Shown here in pieces: positions 23,018-35,537 of a stretch of DNA of 64,000 nt (its first letter is position 1; every line of letters starts with the position of its first letter). Under the pieces are notes generated by a model. The model was not told the DNA's origin, did not search any database, and saw nothing but the letters and a program-made list of their open reading frames with translations. This DNA comes from Halichondria panicea. Lineage: Eukaryota > Porifera > Demospongiae > Suberitida > Halichondriidae. Made by a program: the position numbers and the translations under genes. The stretch is taken from NCBI RefSeq assembly GCF_963675165.1, contig NC_087382.1, positions 1,550,001 through 1,614,000 on the forward strand. Direction: 5' to 3'.

Positions 23018-24471
23018 CACCAGGGGCGTAGCCAGGATTTTGGAGAAAGAGGTGCTATCACAGATAAAAGAGGGCGCAAAGCGCCCCATTTTTAGCCGCG
23101 CAGCGCCGAAATTTGGTTGACCGGAAGCCACACCTCTTATTAATGATGTCATAATTAACTTATCTGCCAAGTTGGGCGTGGCTGAACGTTTATTAATTTG
23201 CATAGAGAAGCTGGCCATGATCACAAAAGAGAACTAGTTTATAGATTTAAGCCAGAATACCTCACAGTTTAGAGACTAAATCGTTTTCCTTGCTATACTA
23301 GCTAGCTAACAGCCTAACTGCAGCAAGATCTGGAAGAGAAAGGGTGCTCAGCTGGACAATCAGATACATTTCTGTATACTTGACTCAGACTGCATGGTTG
23401 GGGGTGCTCGAGCACCCCTAGCACCCCCCTGGCTACGCCCCTGTGCACACACACACAAACCGACATAATTATATCCATCAATCACTCTACCTCTGCATGC
23501 GCAAGTACAAGTACAAGGTATTTATGAACATATGCATGCACGTATATATATACACTCACCCATGACAGTGTGGCTAGTAGTGCACCAGCAAACTGGAGGT
23601 TCAGAGAATGGCTCACAAAACCAGATCTGATGGAAAGTAATCCTATCCCATTGATGTATAAGATCATTCCCAGACAGAGAAGAAACAGGACGCTGAAAAA
23701 TGTTGTCTGAAATAAACTGTTAAGGACCTCAGTGTAATATACAGATACATGGCATGCTGCATATATAGATATAGATTCAATACATGCATGGAAACAAACA
23801 AAGTATATATCTAGTTTATATATAGCCATGCATGCAGTATATAATTATATACAGTTATACGGTAGACAGAAAGTACACACATTGGTGACATGCACTGCAT
23901 GCTGTTCCACTTCACTTATAACATAGCACTATACATGCAAACTGCATCCTCTCATTCATTGTATCCCTCGAGCTCATGCATATTAATAGTTAAAAAAAAA
24001 GATGATACAATGGTCCCGATAATCTTGGCCGCAGATTCTGATACACCAAGAGCATGAAGCACTCCCAGCACAATGGTTGGAATACCCAGCAGGGAGATGA
24101 TAAAATGGGGGAAGAGCACAGAGCCAGCTGCAGCAGGTACTCCTGACAAATTCTGCAATAAAATGATTTGTGCCGTATATAGGGCTATAATTATAATGCC
24201 TAAATAGCTAAGTTATAATTGCTATCACATTATATTGGTAGGCCAAGTTTATTTTACCGGGGCGGACAATCCGAATCCAATCACAAAGAGCAGCCATGGG
24301 ACAGCAGTGACTACAGCCAGGACCAATCCAATCTATAGCATATAATACAATAATTATTGATTATAATAAAACATACATGCTTAGGCTAACTTCAATGTCA
24401 GACATTTAATACCTATTATGCTATATAGCAATAGAATGCAACAACACCTTTCTTGCTAGTCCTTCCAACAT
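21538..24471 (-). CDS. Four-TM membrane protein, array copy C (complete, long intron 4)
   Basis: Exons: 24448-24471 (MLEGLARK), 24258-24332, 24009-24152, 23560-23706, 21538-21594. All GT-AG and phase 0; 148 aa. Exon 3 begins NLSGVPAAAGSVLFPHF. Exon 4 is identical in protein sequence to copy A. The last exon, TGVMMTWNFYHDVPGASN, fits the family pattern but lies about 2 kb away. Intron 4 has been enlarged by a CA microsatellite, a T run and a CAGGGG element. If that distant exon is not used, the protein would read into intron 4 a short way. Predicted four transmembrane segments; function unknown. TATA box at 24593-24601. The upstream region to 25.4 kb is duplicated at 34.4-35.6 kb. Confidence 0.65.
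22398..22419. repeat. Poly-T run of 22
   Basis: A 22-base T run inside intron 4 of array copy C. Could be the poly-A tail of a minus-strand retroposed sequence, but no SINE or LINE body is recognisable next to it. Confidence 0.6.
22971..23014. repeat. (AC)n microsatellite
   Basis: About 22 AC units directly before a transposon. On the minus strand it produces an artefactual VCVCVC frame. Confidence 0.95.
23021..23443. mobile_element. CAGGGGCGTAGCC-terminal hAT-like MITE, 423 bp
   Basis: Terminal inverted repeats CAGGGGCGTAGCCAGG / CCTGGCTACGCCCCTG, flanked by the 5-bp direct repeat TGCAC (23016-23020 and 23444-23448). The interior has the GCGCAAAGCGCCCC / GCGCAGCGCCGAAA strings common to this element group. 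No transposase. CAGGG ends with a 5-8 bp duplication suggest a hAT-type element. Confidence 0.75.
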
Positions 24472-24592
24472 TTTATTGCAGAGCGCAGATAGTAGTATAG
24501 AAGCAGCAGGGAGTATTCACTCAGTCAGTATATAATTATAGTTCTCCAGCATGTAAATAAAATTATTGTAAGGCACTCTCCAAAAGGAATTG

Positions 24593-24601
24593 TTTTTATA
24601 G
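24593..24601 (-). promoter_or_regulatory. TATA box of array copy C
   Basis: The minus strand reads CTATAAAAA, about 123 bp upstream of the ATG at 24471, in a block (CACTCTCCAAAAGGAATTG) that is conserved with 0.85 and 34.6 kb. Confidence 0.6.
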
Positions 24602-25331
24602 AGGCAACAGGCTTCTCCACTAGCCTCGCATTTTTTCATCTTCCTTTCTTCATTAGAGAAACAGTTTGTTCTAAAGACGACCTTTCCCTTTAATTAGAAA
24701 GAGTTTGTTTTAGACACGATCTTTACCTAATTCCGTGTTGTTGAACGGTGCATTGTAGATAACGATTGGTATTTTAATGATTACCCCAGAACAGAACTTG
24801 TTGCCCTCCCAAAAGTATTTCTGGTACCTTACGCTTTTCGTGAAATTAATGGATGACCTCAACCCTCAACTTAATTCAAATGCCAGTTACAGTATAATAA
24901 AACTAAACCGTCCTATAGAGGATTGTTCTCAAAAAATAAGATCGCAAGAGACTATGACATAATTATGATCACAATCTTTGTCAAATTTTCTGTTGATTTG
25001 ACTCATGTTTTGACTATAATATGGTTAGACGGGTTACACAGCATACAGTGTGCATGCATGCATACCGTAATGGTATATATAGGGCATGGTGTGATGATGA
25101 GAGCAGATAGTGGCAAGGCAGCCTCCTATCAGTGCATGCATGGGTATAATACACTGTATTATGCCTACTATAATGGTGTGGCATGTACTGGGTGTGAGAA
25201 TGTTATGCATATGTCTGCATGGGGTTTAAAAGGAAACACGCCCTCAACATAATTATGTACAATTGAATTTTAGGAGAAATAATATAGAAGAGGCCTTTGT
25301 TGTTTTCCTGCCATGCTATGGTAATTAGTTT

Positions 25332-25388
25332 TTATCGGTGCTTACTGCTGGCTTCGAGAATTTGATAGAAGTCCATAATTATTATCAT
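25332..25388 (-). pseudogene. Array family exon 5-like exon, possible alternative last exon of copy D
   Basis: After ACTATGCAG the minus strand reads MIIIMDFYQILEASSKHR then TAA, which aligns with the family's terminal exon (MMMSWTFYEVPEANS). It keeps an acceptor and an open frame in phase 0. It lies 440 bp downstream of the damaged exon 5 of copy D, so it could serve as that gene's alternative end, or be a duplicated relic. The equivalent at 35538-35594 in the duplicated block is also open. Confidence 0.5.
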
Positions 25389-25398
25389 CTGCATAGTA

Positions 25399-25603
25399 TA
25401 CCGTATAGCGGGTAATTTCCGTGGGATAAAAAATTCGTTCAACTCAAAAACGGTGGTTTTCACTGAGTAAAAATTTCATTGCCTGCACTGCATTCATACG
25501 TTCCGGTAAGCCACGCCTAGGTTAAATTTCGTGAAGGTCAGCTTGCCCATGAAAATAACGAATATTTTACCCCACGAAAATTATACCCGCTATATATACG
25601 GTA
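25399..25603. mobile_element. TACCG-terminal MITE, 205 bp
   Basis: Left TACCGTATAGCGGGTAATTT, right end TATACCCGCTATATATACGGTA read inversely; same family as 4550-4761. TTCGTTC and AACGAATATTTTACCCCACG form the inner arms. Confidence 0.7.
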
Positions 25604-25827
25604 GTCTCTATAATTATGTATAGAGAGAGAGGGGAGTACACAATAAACAGTGCATGTGCATCCAGTACTGGTATAATTATAATTATGCATATCCATAATA
25701 TGCGATGTTATAAGACTCATGCATGCTATATCAATACACTTCTAAAAAATGAGTTTAACAAACAATAAACATTAAGCGAGTTGTCTTTCTATAGTTATAA
25801 TCATCGGTGCTGCCGGCTTCGGGCACT

Positions 25828-28066
25828 TCATGCATAGAACGTCCACATCATCATCACACTAGTCTGTATAGAGAGAGAGGGAGTACAATATAAACCTCTG
25901 ATTTAATGACTACGATTATATAGGTATAATAATTATACGTATCTTAATTTTTGGGGAAGTTAAAAACTGCAAGAGGCAATCATTTGCGACATGATTTCTA
26001 ATGATTTTCTAGACTATATACTTCTATATCCAATCAGATTGCAGGATTTATGGCTGACACGAACATGTATATATACTGTGCACTCACCCATGATATAGTG
26101 GATAGAAGTGCACCATAAAACTCGAGGTTCAGAGAAATAAAACCAGGGGAGGATCTCGAATTACTGCCACCAGTCTGAGAAAGCAATCTTGTTCCATTCA
26201 AGTATAAGATCATCCCCAGACAGAGAAGAAACAGAACGCTGAAAAATGTTGTCTGATATTAATTGTTAAGGACCTCAGTGTAATACAGCATTATATAAAG
26301 ACCATGCATGCTTGCATGCATGAGTCTATATGACTGACTCGAGAAGAAAAAGAATCTAATGTACATGGCATTGCATATATATAGTTCTAAATTAATGATG
26401 CTGAATAGTATACGTGTATATATGGTGGATAGAAACTGCTATACACACTTTCCACTGCCAGTATATATACACTAGCATTCTGACTGCATGTATAATAGCA
26501 TTATAATTATATAATACATGCATGAGTATTTCCTTATTGAGCTCATATAATTTGTGATACAATGGTCCCGACAATCTTAGTTGCAGATCGTGACGTAAAT
26601 CTGTCAAGAGCATGAACCACTCCCAGCACAATGGTTGGAACACCGAGTAGAGAGATTGTAAAATGGGGGAAGAACACAGAGCCTACTGCAGCTGATACTC
26701 CAGAGAAATCCTGCAATGAGTAGAATCATAGCAGACTGTATATAGTATAGCGAGCCATGAATAATTATATATAGCCCGTTTGACACGAGGTCTTTTATCT
26801 GGATTTAAACTTCTGCGTTTGTGCATGTATATAAATGGGCCTATAATCCAGTGTCTAATAATTATAGTCCACCTATAATTATATATACCTCTGAAGGTGG
26901 TTTAGCTGTGCATGCATGAACATAGATTATTACTGTGACTCAGTCTATATGCTGTAAGTACAAAGGGCTTCTGAGGTGTAGTACATAATTGTGAGCTGTA
27001 TAGATACAGCTTCCTATCAGCCAATGTTTGCACAAATTCAATTAGTGGTGTTTTACTATGCCTTTGTATTTTGGCATGCAGAGGAGGTACGACATGCATG
27101 CAGGCAGGGTGCACAGCTCAAGCAATTAGCCCTTTGATTGGAGCATAATTATCTGCCCCCGCCCCGTCCACGTTGTATGTTTTTGCTGAGAGTATAATTA
27201 GAGGCTATAATTACTTGAGCTGCACTGCACCTGTCGTACCTCCTCTGCTATACAGTGGATTGCAGTGCAGACATTTGCCTGAGTGACAGCAAAACCACAA
27301 TTATACAGATATCATTATCAATTGAAACTATAATTCAAGCCTATAATTATATATAAGAGGTTGCACATTTATTATAGGGCCAAACTGAAAGATTTAGCGT
27401 ACATATAGTTGAATAATTTCGGCCACTTCTACAAAGATATTTATCTAAAAAGGGCAACTAAGCCACCACCCAACCACTAAGCCACACCTATTCTGTAATG
27501 CTGTATAAGTATACAAAGGGCTAATTCTGAGGTGTATATAGTATACATAATTGCATGCGGGCTGCATATGTATCAAAATATTCGTGGTTCAGCAATAATA
27601 TTGAGACCTTTTGTGGGTAATATTTTCGTAGTTGCAGCTTGCACTGCAGGTAAAGGTAGGCAAGGTCTCTTCATTTGTGGGTAAAATATTCGTGGTTAGA
27701 CCTTCAACCACAAAAACCACGAATATTTTGCCCCACGAAGATTACATTCTAGCCGGTAGCTTCCTATCAGCCAATGTTTACACTAGTGGTGTTTACTATA
27801 CGTACATGCATACACGCATGTATACTCAGACAAATGATTAATAGCTGAGCTATAATTGTATTTACAGAATTAATCCGATAAGCTATAATTATATCAATGC
27901 ACAAGTTTTACCGGTTGGGACGATGCAAATCCGATCACAAAGAGCAACCATGTGAGAGCAGTGACTACAGCCAGGACCAATCCAATCTAACATAGGTATA
28001 GGGGCATGCATGATGTCACTGTATAGGAGCAACAACACGTACCTTTCTTGTAAGTCCATCCAACAT
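25828..28066 (-). CDS. Four-TM membrane protein, array copy D (last exon truncated by 4-bp insertion)
   Basis: Exons: 28043-28066 (MLDGLTRK), 27912-27986, 26561-26710, 26088-26252, 25828-25863. All GT-AG, phase 0. Exon 2 ends FASSQP instead of the FGLAAP of copy A. Exon 3 (DFSGVSAAVGSVFFPHF) and exon 4 (longer loop QTGGSNSRSSPGF) are open. In the last exon the expected FYEVPEAGS is interrupted by an extra GCAT, giving FYA and a stop. The four hydrophobic segments are untouched, so a protein of about 161 aa lacking the polar tail could still be made, or the alternative exon at 25332-25388 could be used. The TATA region is weaker (CATAAAATAAATG, about 28170). Confidence 0.55.
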
Positions 28067-28099
28067 TTTATTCGTCAGATTATGTGTTAGCTATTATAT

Positions 28100-29022
28100 A
28101 TATAGACAAGGTAGCAGGAAATCTTTAGTCAGTAAAAGTTTGCAGCCTGTTAATGTGAGACACTCTCCAAAAACATTTATTTTATGGGGGGGTAAATTCT
28201 GATGTAATAACAATGATAAGTAAATGTATAGCTCTACTAAAAGTGTATTGCATGCCCTCAATCGCCCTTGATTTAATCATCTATGATCTCCCAGACCATG
28301 GGATGGTGATATCATAGACCATGATGTGATATCATAGCCCATCACAATCACAATCACAATAGTCCCCACACAAACTTTGACCTATGATCAATATTGTAAC
28401 TGACATGCACTGTGACCTATTATATAATGGCTACACATGACCCATGACATTGGTGCCCACACAACCACTGACACCAAACTGCATCAACCACATTTCCCTG
28501 TTTGTAATGTGCTAAGTGCTAAGTGCTCTGTACATGTGTGAGTAATGTTAGTAGCACTTACATGTAGCGGCATAATTATATGGCATAATGTACATATCCA
28601 GACGATACAGAATCCGCGTAGTAAGACGCTCCATCTCCTCATCTGCTCCTGCATGGTGATTATGTATGCAGTGCGTGGGGCTTCATGCTTTTACATGTAA
28701 GCTTCTAACAGGATGCGCTAGCTGTACAAGTACAACTTATCTTCTGGGAACCACATGTGAGGTCTACCATGCACAATAGGTTATGCCATTATGTGGTTGA
28801 TGGTGCCAAACTTCTCTGGCTAAGCGCATCCATGGTATATGTATATATGTAGCTAACACAAGTGTTCGTCGACTAGCAAAAGTATAGTGAAACAGAAAAG
28901 AGTGCAGCATCCATTAAACAGTGAGTTTAAAGATATTGCAGTTACTGTAACTATAATTATAACACATGCTTTGTAACATAACCATTCTTGGAGCAGCATA
29001 TAATTACGTTGCAATGCACCTC
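28100..29022. other. Intergenic, duplicated at 35.6-36.8 kb
   Basis: No gene. Contains imperfect palindromes built on ATCATAGACCATGATGTGAT (about 28290-28345). The whole stretch up to AAACAGTGAGTTTAAAG (28935) recurs at 35.9-36.82 kb, where it is cut by a CAGGGGCGGATCC transposon end. Confidence 0.6.
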
Positions 29023-32000
29023 ATGCAGATATGCTGTCTAGAAATATTCTCAGCTGCATGGTTAGTACTACTGACGCTATAGCTACTGTTACAAGGAGTG
29101 AGCACTATCACATCGTGCCAGTGGATTCAACTGATTTGTGCATGTCGTGACTATCAAAATGGAACTTGCTTCACTCTCGAACAACTTGTTCAAACAGACG
29201 GTGGAGACAATCTCACCTTGAGCTTTCTACCTGGAGATCATGTGTTAACTGAGCAGTTATTGATTCGTAATTTTTCACATGTGAAAATCACCGACCAGAA
29301 CACAAACGAATTTTGGACCACAAAACCAAAGTTTGATCATCATTGACAGTATTCACAATGTCTGTATCAACGACTGCATGCTATTTTATGGGCTTTGTAC
29401 TACTCAATCCAACGGAAACCAACGTAGTTAAGATTGCTAATACTCAAACTGCAACAATTGAAAGCACTCTCTTTATGAACAACACTGGTCGGGCACTGCA
29501 CGTTGAGGCTGATGATGTGTACATAACAAATAGCAAGTTCAATAGAAATGATGGAGGTGCAGTTTACATTCAATCAAATCGCTCTCTGATCAGAAACACA
29601 AAGTTTCACTACAACAGTGCTGAGAGTGGAGGAGCAGTAGAAGTGGTATCTGGTATGTAGTGATCACTTGGTGTACCTTCACAAATAACAAAGCTTTACT
29701 ATAGTGGAGCGATTAGTGTAGACTCAGGTAGTAGTATGTCCATCTTTGACGGTGAGCTGACAAACAACAGTGCTAAGTACATGCAGTGGTGGAGCGATTG
29801 GTGTTCTGTCAGGTAGTGTGTCCTTCTCCAACAGTGAGCTTACATACAATAGAGCTGGCCAGTGGGGTGGAGCGATTATTGTTCCAACAGTGAGCTGACA
29901 AACAACAGAGCTGACAATGGTGGTGGAGCGATTATTGTTGGCTCAGGCAGTGTGTCTATCTCCGACAGTGAGCTGTCAAACAACATAGGTGACTATGGTG
30001 GAGCGATTAGTGTTTTCTCCTCTAGTAGTGTTGATATCTCCAACAGTGAGCTGACAAACAACAGTGCTGACTATGGTTGAGCGATTGAAGTTCAATCAGG
30101 TAATGTGTCCATCTCCAACAGTACGCTGACATACAATAGAGTTGATTGGGGTAGAGTAATTCATATTGGTTCTGGCATCGGCAGTGGATACATGCAGTAC
30201 AGCTAGTAGTGTGTCCATTTCCAACAGTGAACTGAACAACAACTCTGGTAGATTGATTAATTTTTACTCAGGAAGTGTATCCATCTCCAACAGTGAGCTG
30301 ACATACAACAATGGTGAAGTGATTTGTGTTGGCTCAGCCAACACGTCCATCAATTCATTAACAGTACGATTCCCAACAACAATGCTTTCTATGGTAAAAT
30401 GATTTACATTTTTCAGTCTGCCTTGATCTTTGAAAGACACTAACATTACTAATAACATGGTCAGTTCTATGGAGGATGGAGGCATTATTTATGTTTTCGT
30501 CAGTCGAGTCGATTTTAATGGCCCTACAACACTCAGTAACAATCGTGGTGTGTTTGGTGGAGCTATCAGCGTTGACCGGAGTGAAATCTACATTAACACA
30601 GAAGGAGTGATCATAACAAATAACACAGCTACCTCTGGAGGAGGGATATTTCTGAGAGAGAGTACACTCTTTGTAAATGAGCCAATTAAGATCTATCACA
30701 ACACAGCACATGCACAAGGACGGTGGAGGAATTTATGAATATTCTAGCAGAGTTTTTTTTTCAATCATTAAGTGATTATTCAATTTTTTTGGACAAAGTG
30801 AGATTGTTCACAACATTGCTGAGAATGGTGGAGGTATTTTTGCAGTATCTTCAACTGTCGAACTTACTCAATCATAATTATGTCAACATTGACTTAAATG
30901 TATACACTGTATAGAAACAGCTATAATCGAGACAATCTTAACCATTTCAACACATTCATGACTAATAATACAGCTACCCAGTCAGGAGCAGAATGAGATA
31001 TCTATGGAGGTCTGTTGGACAGGTGTACAGCACATCATAATGCTGAATATAGAACTTCGAAAGGACTGGACTACATCCATAAAATCGTAAAATCTTCCAC
31101 CGAACCAACATCTATCTCCTCTATAGGCCTGTTCAGGTGTTGTTTTGTAACTATTCACAATAATTATTATGAAAGTCACTACGGTTCTACAAAAAAGGGA
31201 CATACGTTTACACTCAGTGTTATGGCTGTTGACCAAGTTAGAAATCCGCAACAATTCACAGTTCTGTTATCAGTGAGAGTGGACATGATCGTTTCAAAGA
31301 AGGACGGGCAAAACAAGAAGTTGGCAATCAGTGCACAGAATTAGAGTACAATGTATTCTCACAAGACAGCTCTGCTCAAGTGGAACTCTATGCCGAGGGT
31401 CCATGCAATAATTTAGGAATTTCAAGACGACTTATTAATATTTCTTTTCTACCCTGCACATGCCTTATCGGACTAAAACCAATTCAGTCCGATATTGAAT
31501 GCAAATGTGACTGTGATCAAGTCCTGCAACAAAACTTCCATGTAATGAACTGTTCTGAGGAAAATGGTACCATAAAGCTGGAAAGTAACATATGGATAAG
31601 ACTTGCAAATACCACCAATGGAACGGGGTATGTCGTTAGCAATTGTACATTTGATTATTGTGTAGAAAAACCAGTCAACATCAGTCTAAGCAACCCTGAC
31701 GAACAGTGTGCCTACAATCGAAGTGGTATTTTGTGTGGAGAATGCGAACCGGGACTCAGTCTTGTGTTGGCTACGTCAAACTGTAAAGAATGCTCTAATC
31801 TTCACCTTCTTCTGCTAATTCCATTTGCGCTGGCAGGCATATTGCTAGTTGCTTTAATTCTCGTGCTCAACATCACTATAGCAACTGGAAATATTCATGG
31901 CCTCATATTTTACGCCAACATAGTAGCTGCTAATAGAGCAATTTTTCCCTTACTTTAAACAACTTTTTAATAGTTTTCATATCATGGTTGAATCTAGCCT

Positions 32001-33027
32001 CGATCCCAGGCCGAGGCTAGGTTGAATCTTGACCTAGGAATCGAGACATGCTTTTACGGTGGAATGAACTCGCAAGCAAAAGTAACTCTTCTAATCATTT
32101 TGAGCAAGTACTTTGACTCACTTGCAAAGCTCTTCTTGAAATATCCTGACGGTTCAACCAAGACTGTTTGGTTGTTTGATGGTAACGTGCAATACTTCAC
32201 TCCTAATCACATCCCTCAGTTTGTTGCTGCTATCATAATTCTCATTGCTGGTGGATTGTTCACTGTACTGCTCTTCTTTGGACAATGGTTTCGAACATGT
32301 TCCAAGGTTATGACATGGACCAATAACACAAAGTACAATGGCTTCATGGATGTATACCATGCTCCATTCACTCCCAAGCATCGCTACTGGGTGGGACTGC
32401 TCCTGTTTGCTCTCATTGCTCATAATCTAGTAGCTGCCATGGCTCCAGACACATCTCTCCCTGAGTTGCAGTTGGACTGATATCATTGAACAACCGAGTG
32501 TACAAAAAGCAACTCAATGAATATCTAGATTATACTTAATGTCAGCATTCTATCCATCGGAACTTCCTATGTTGCTGAAACACACCGACAACAAGAAACA
32601 CTGACTATTGTTTCAATGTCTATAGCTTTCATTCTCTTTGTGACAATCATCAGCTACCATTTCCACCGCTTCATACTAAAGAACACCAAAATATGGCTCA
32701 AGATAAAACAAGTCACAAATAACTTGTTCACTGGTGTTGCAGACAAAAAGAACGGACACCCTAACAACGCCATGCATGGTAATTCATCAGCTGGCAGCCA
32801 ATGATGATGAAGATGATCAACTTAAAGCTGAACAAGTAAACATTGTGGACCCACCACAGGATCAGCTGAGAGAGCCTGCCCTGGACGTACTAGCCCCCCT
32901 CATCACAGAGGACTACAGAAGACCAGCCCCTCCCCCTCAAAGAGTTACCGTCGTCCTGTTACGCACACAGAAATTGGCCCCATACGCAATGAAGTGTAAA
33001 CCGTGTCTTATTTACATAGCTGCATGA
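29023..33027 (+). pseudogene. Beta-helix / Cys-rich / multi-TM surface protein (polymorphic membrane protein-like), disrupted
   Basis: From ATG 29023 the frame gives a signal peptide-like MQICCLEIFSAAWLVLLTL but hits TAG at 29080. Coding then continues in pieces: DYQNGTCFTLEQLV..., repeated beta-helix units of about 75 bp (SVSISNSELTNNSADYGGAI type, about 29.7-30.4 kb), ATSGGGIFLRES, a Cys-rich juxtamembrane region (ILCGECEPGLSLVLATSNCK), several TM segments (LLLLIPFALAGILLVALILV; AAIIILIAGGLFTVLLFF; IAFILFVTIIS) and an acidic/proline-rich tail. I know this layout from a family greatly expanded in demosponges and annotated as PmpB-like. At least eight frameshifts or stops (near 29345, 29658, 30079, 30400, 30720, 31344, 31956, 32480, 32800) and a 25-bp transposon insertion at 31995 make it a pseudogene or a very poor assembly. 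Confidence 0.7.
31995..32019. mobile_element. Minimal TAGCCTCGA palindrome inside the 29-33 kb gene
   Basis: 25 bp, TAGCCTCGATCCC..GAGGCTA, with perfect 9-bp direct repeats GGTTGAATC at 31986-31994 and 32020-32028. Removing element and one repeat restores the local reading WLNLDLGIETCFYGG, so this is a clean insertion into coding sequence. Confidence 0.85.
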
Positions 33028-33380
33028 GGTATACTTTTATACAACTTAAAATAATGTTTGTAGACAATGCATGATCTGTATAATAGTTCCAACATGCAGT
33101 TAGCTACTGTTATTGGCAATTATTGTTACTAGAGAGAATTTTTGTAGAGTCAAAAATGGTTGAGCTACGTGTATTGATTGTATACTTATTTCGATTCCCA
33201 CAAAAAGAGTTTACACTACATATGGCATTAATTTTGAGGTCAATTACGGTATAATAATATGAAAAAAGCATTCATTGTTCATGCCGACAATAATGATCAC
33301 AAGACAAAATTATATAATACCGTTACATAGTGTATATAATCCCATTGCTATGCTGTTGCTATGTGCAATATGCACCATAA

Positions 33381-33444
33381 TGCACTGAATCTTATATTCT
33401 GCACTGAATCTCATATTCTGCACTGAATCTCATATTCTGCACTG
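33381..33444. repeat. 19-bp tandem repeat, about 3.4 units
   Basis: Unit TGCACTGAATCTCATATTC repeated three times plus a partial TGCACTG. The first unit has one change. Confidence 0.9.
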
Positions 33445-33913
33445 ACCACAAAGCCTTGAGGGATTTAATGATATACATGGCATTCTTACAAAAAAATTAA
33501 ATGCCACATAGCACATGCAGGCTTACAGTATATCTATAGGTTTGTCCAGTTCTTTACTGTCTGCTTGAACAGTCCTAGGACACAATCACTGCGTGGTTGG
33601 AGGCATGTCAGAGTTGAGAGTGGCTTTTTTCATTGAGGTGGGCTGCTCGAGTTGCTCTGTAGCTTTGCCTTTGGGGTGGGGCTGTTTTGCAGCAGTAGCG
33701 TAGGGAAGATAGTGTTTTTGCAACATTCAGGGGGTGGGGCTGCTTTACTCTTGTAGCGTCAAGCGAGGAGCCCAACGTTTTGTGACAGTAATCTGAACGG
33801 TCAGATACTGGTGTCTTTGAACAGAGATGCAAGCAGCTGCATGTGACTAGTCTCTTTCAGTAATTTTTGTAGAAGCTGTGGTGTATTTTGTGTTACTATA
33901 GGGATATAAACTA

Positions 33914-34031
33914 GTTATAACACATGCACTCGGGATGCATCATGGTGTATATTGCACTCAGCCCTTGGGGCTGGCGCCCTCGTGCTTCAGTGAAATATAC
34001 ACCATACAATCCCTTGTGCCCATGTTATAAC
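33914..34031. mobile_element. Hairpin MITE, 118 bp
   Basis: GTTATAACACATGCACTCGG at the left and its inverse (CCCTTGTGCCCATGTTATAAC) at the right, with inner arms ATGGTGTATATT / AATATACACCAT. A GGCTGGCGCCCTCGTGC-like loop resembles the other hairpin at 13.8 kb. Confidence 0.7.
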
Positions 34032-34167
34032 TATTACATATTCCTACTATGATAATACATAGCTATACATGTACTCAGAAAAATTATAATAGGTGAGCTA
34101 TTATGTGTATACATGCAGAATTAATCCATTTTTTGATAAGCTAGACAAATGAATGCACAAGTTTTAT

Positions 34168-34532
34168 CGGTTGGGATGATGCAAATCCGATCACGAAGAG
34201 CAACCATGTGAGAGCAGTGACTACAGCCAGGACCAATCCAATCTAACATGGTATATAGGTGCATGCTAACTTTGACGTCAAAATGATCAGCATGCATGAA
34301 AGTATATTTTAGCTGTAATAATTTTATTATACGTAGGAGTAATAGAATTCAATGTTGCATTCCTATACTATATCACTCCTTACTACAGCTAAAATCGCAC
34401 CGAGGCATAATTACTGGTAAACTGCTTTATACAAGCAGCTAACTTCAATGTCAGACATTTAATAGCTATGCTGGTACAGAAGCAATAGAATGCAACAACA
34501 TGCATGCACCTTTCTTGCAGTCCTTCCAACAT
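34168..34532 (-). pseudogene. Array family fragment with frameshift and lost splice donor
   Basis: Exon 1 (34510-34532) is one base short (MLEGLQER instead of MLEGLARK). Exon 2 (34168-34242) is open (IGLVLAVVTALTWLLFVIGF) but its donor reads AT instead of GT after CCG. No exons 3-5 follow. TATA box at 34625-34632 (TTCTATAAAAC). Two independent lesions make it a pseudogene. The surrounding DNA is the duplicate of 0.34-0.96 kb, and 34.43-35.6 kb duplicates 24.4-25.4 kb. Confidence 0.75.
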
Positions 34533-35537
34533 CTTATTGCAGAGCGCAGTAGAAGCAGCAGAAGTATTCACTCAGTCAGTAGTGAACAGCATGTGAATTG
34601 TGAGACACTCTCCAAAAGGAATTGTTTTATAGAAGCAACAGGCTTCATCTCCACTAGCCTCGCACTTTTTCCTCTTCCTTTCTTCATTTATAGAGGCCTG
34701 TGAAGGAGACTACATCTCCACCTCACCCAGATAGGAACGCTGAAACAGTTTGTTCTTAAGACGACCTTTCCCTAATTCAATACAGCAAGACAACTGAAAG
34801 AGTTTGTTTTAAAGACAATCTTTACCTAATTCAATACAGCAAGCCACTGAAAGAGTTTGTTTGAAAGACGATCTTTACCTAATTGCGCGTTGTTGAACAC
34901 AAGGATTGGAAAATGATATAGTAATACCCCAGAGACAGAACTCGCTACCCTCCCACAAGTATTCTTGGCACATAATGTTAACCTTACGCTTTTTGTGAAA
35001 TGAATGACCTCAACTAATATCATACAGTACAGTATAAAACTATTGTAAACCCTAGAGGATTGTTCGCAAAAATAAGATCGCAAAAAACTATGACCTCAAT
35101 TATGATCACAATCCTTGTCAAGTATCAAATTTTCTGCATGTTTTGACTATATGCATGATTAGACGGGTTACACAGCATACAGTGTGCACATTTTGTATAC
35201 AATAATTATAGTGGTATAATTATATAGGGCATGGTGTGATGATGAGAGACAGATAGTGGCAAGGCAGCCTCCTATCAGTGCATGCATCATCCGCGTGTCA
35301 TCCGCGTGTCTTTAACACACACATTCCGAACTTTGACCTAAGGAATGTGTGTCCTCTGGGGTAATATACTGTATTATGCCTACTATAATGGTGTGGCATG
35401 TACTGGGTGTGAGAATGTTATGCATATGTCTGCATGGGGTTTAAAAGGAAACACGCCCTCAATATAATTATGTACAATTGAATTTTAAGAGAAATAGTAT
35501 AGAAGTGGCCTTTGTTGTTTTCTGCCAAGCATGTAAT

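Larger units (their letters stand above)
33028..34167. other. Intergenic with small repeats
   Basis: No gene. Contains the 19-bp tandem repeat at 33381-33444 and the hairpin at 33914-34031. From about 34.12 kb it is the duplicate of 0.34-0.96 kb. Confidence 0.5.

Noticed and set aside
22847-23224. Minus-strand 125-codon frame with a VCVCVC tract
   Set aside because: Produced by the (AC)n microsatellite and a CAGGGG MITE; no domain and no conservation.
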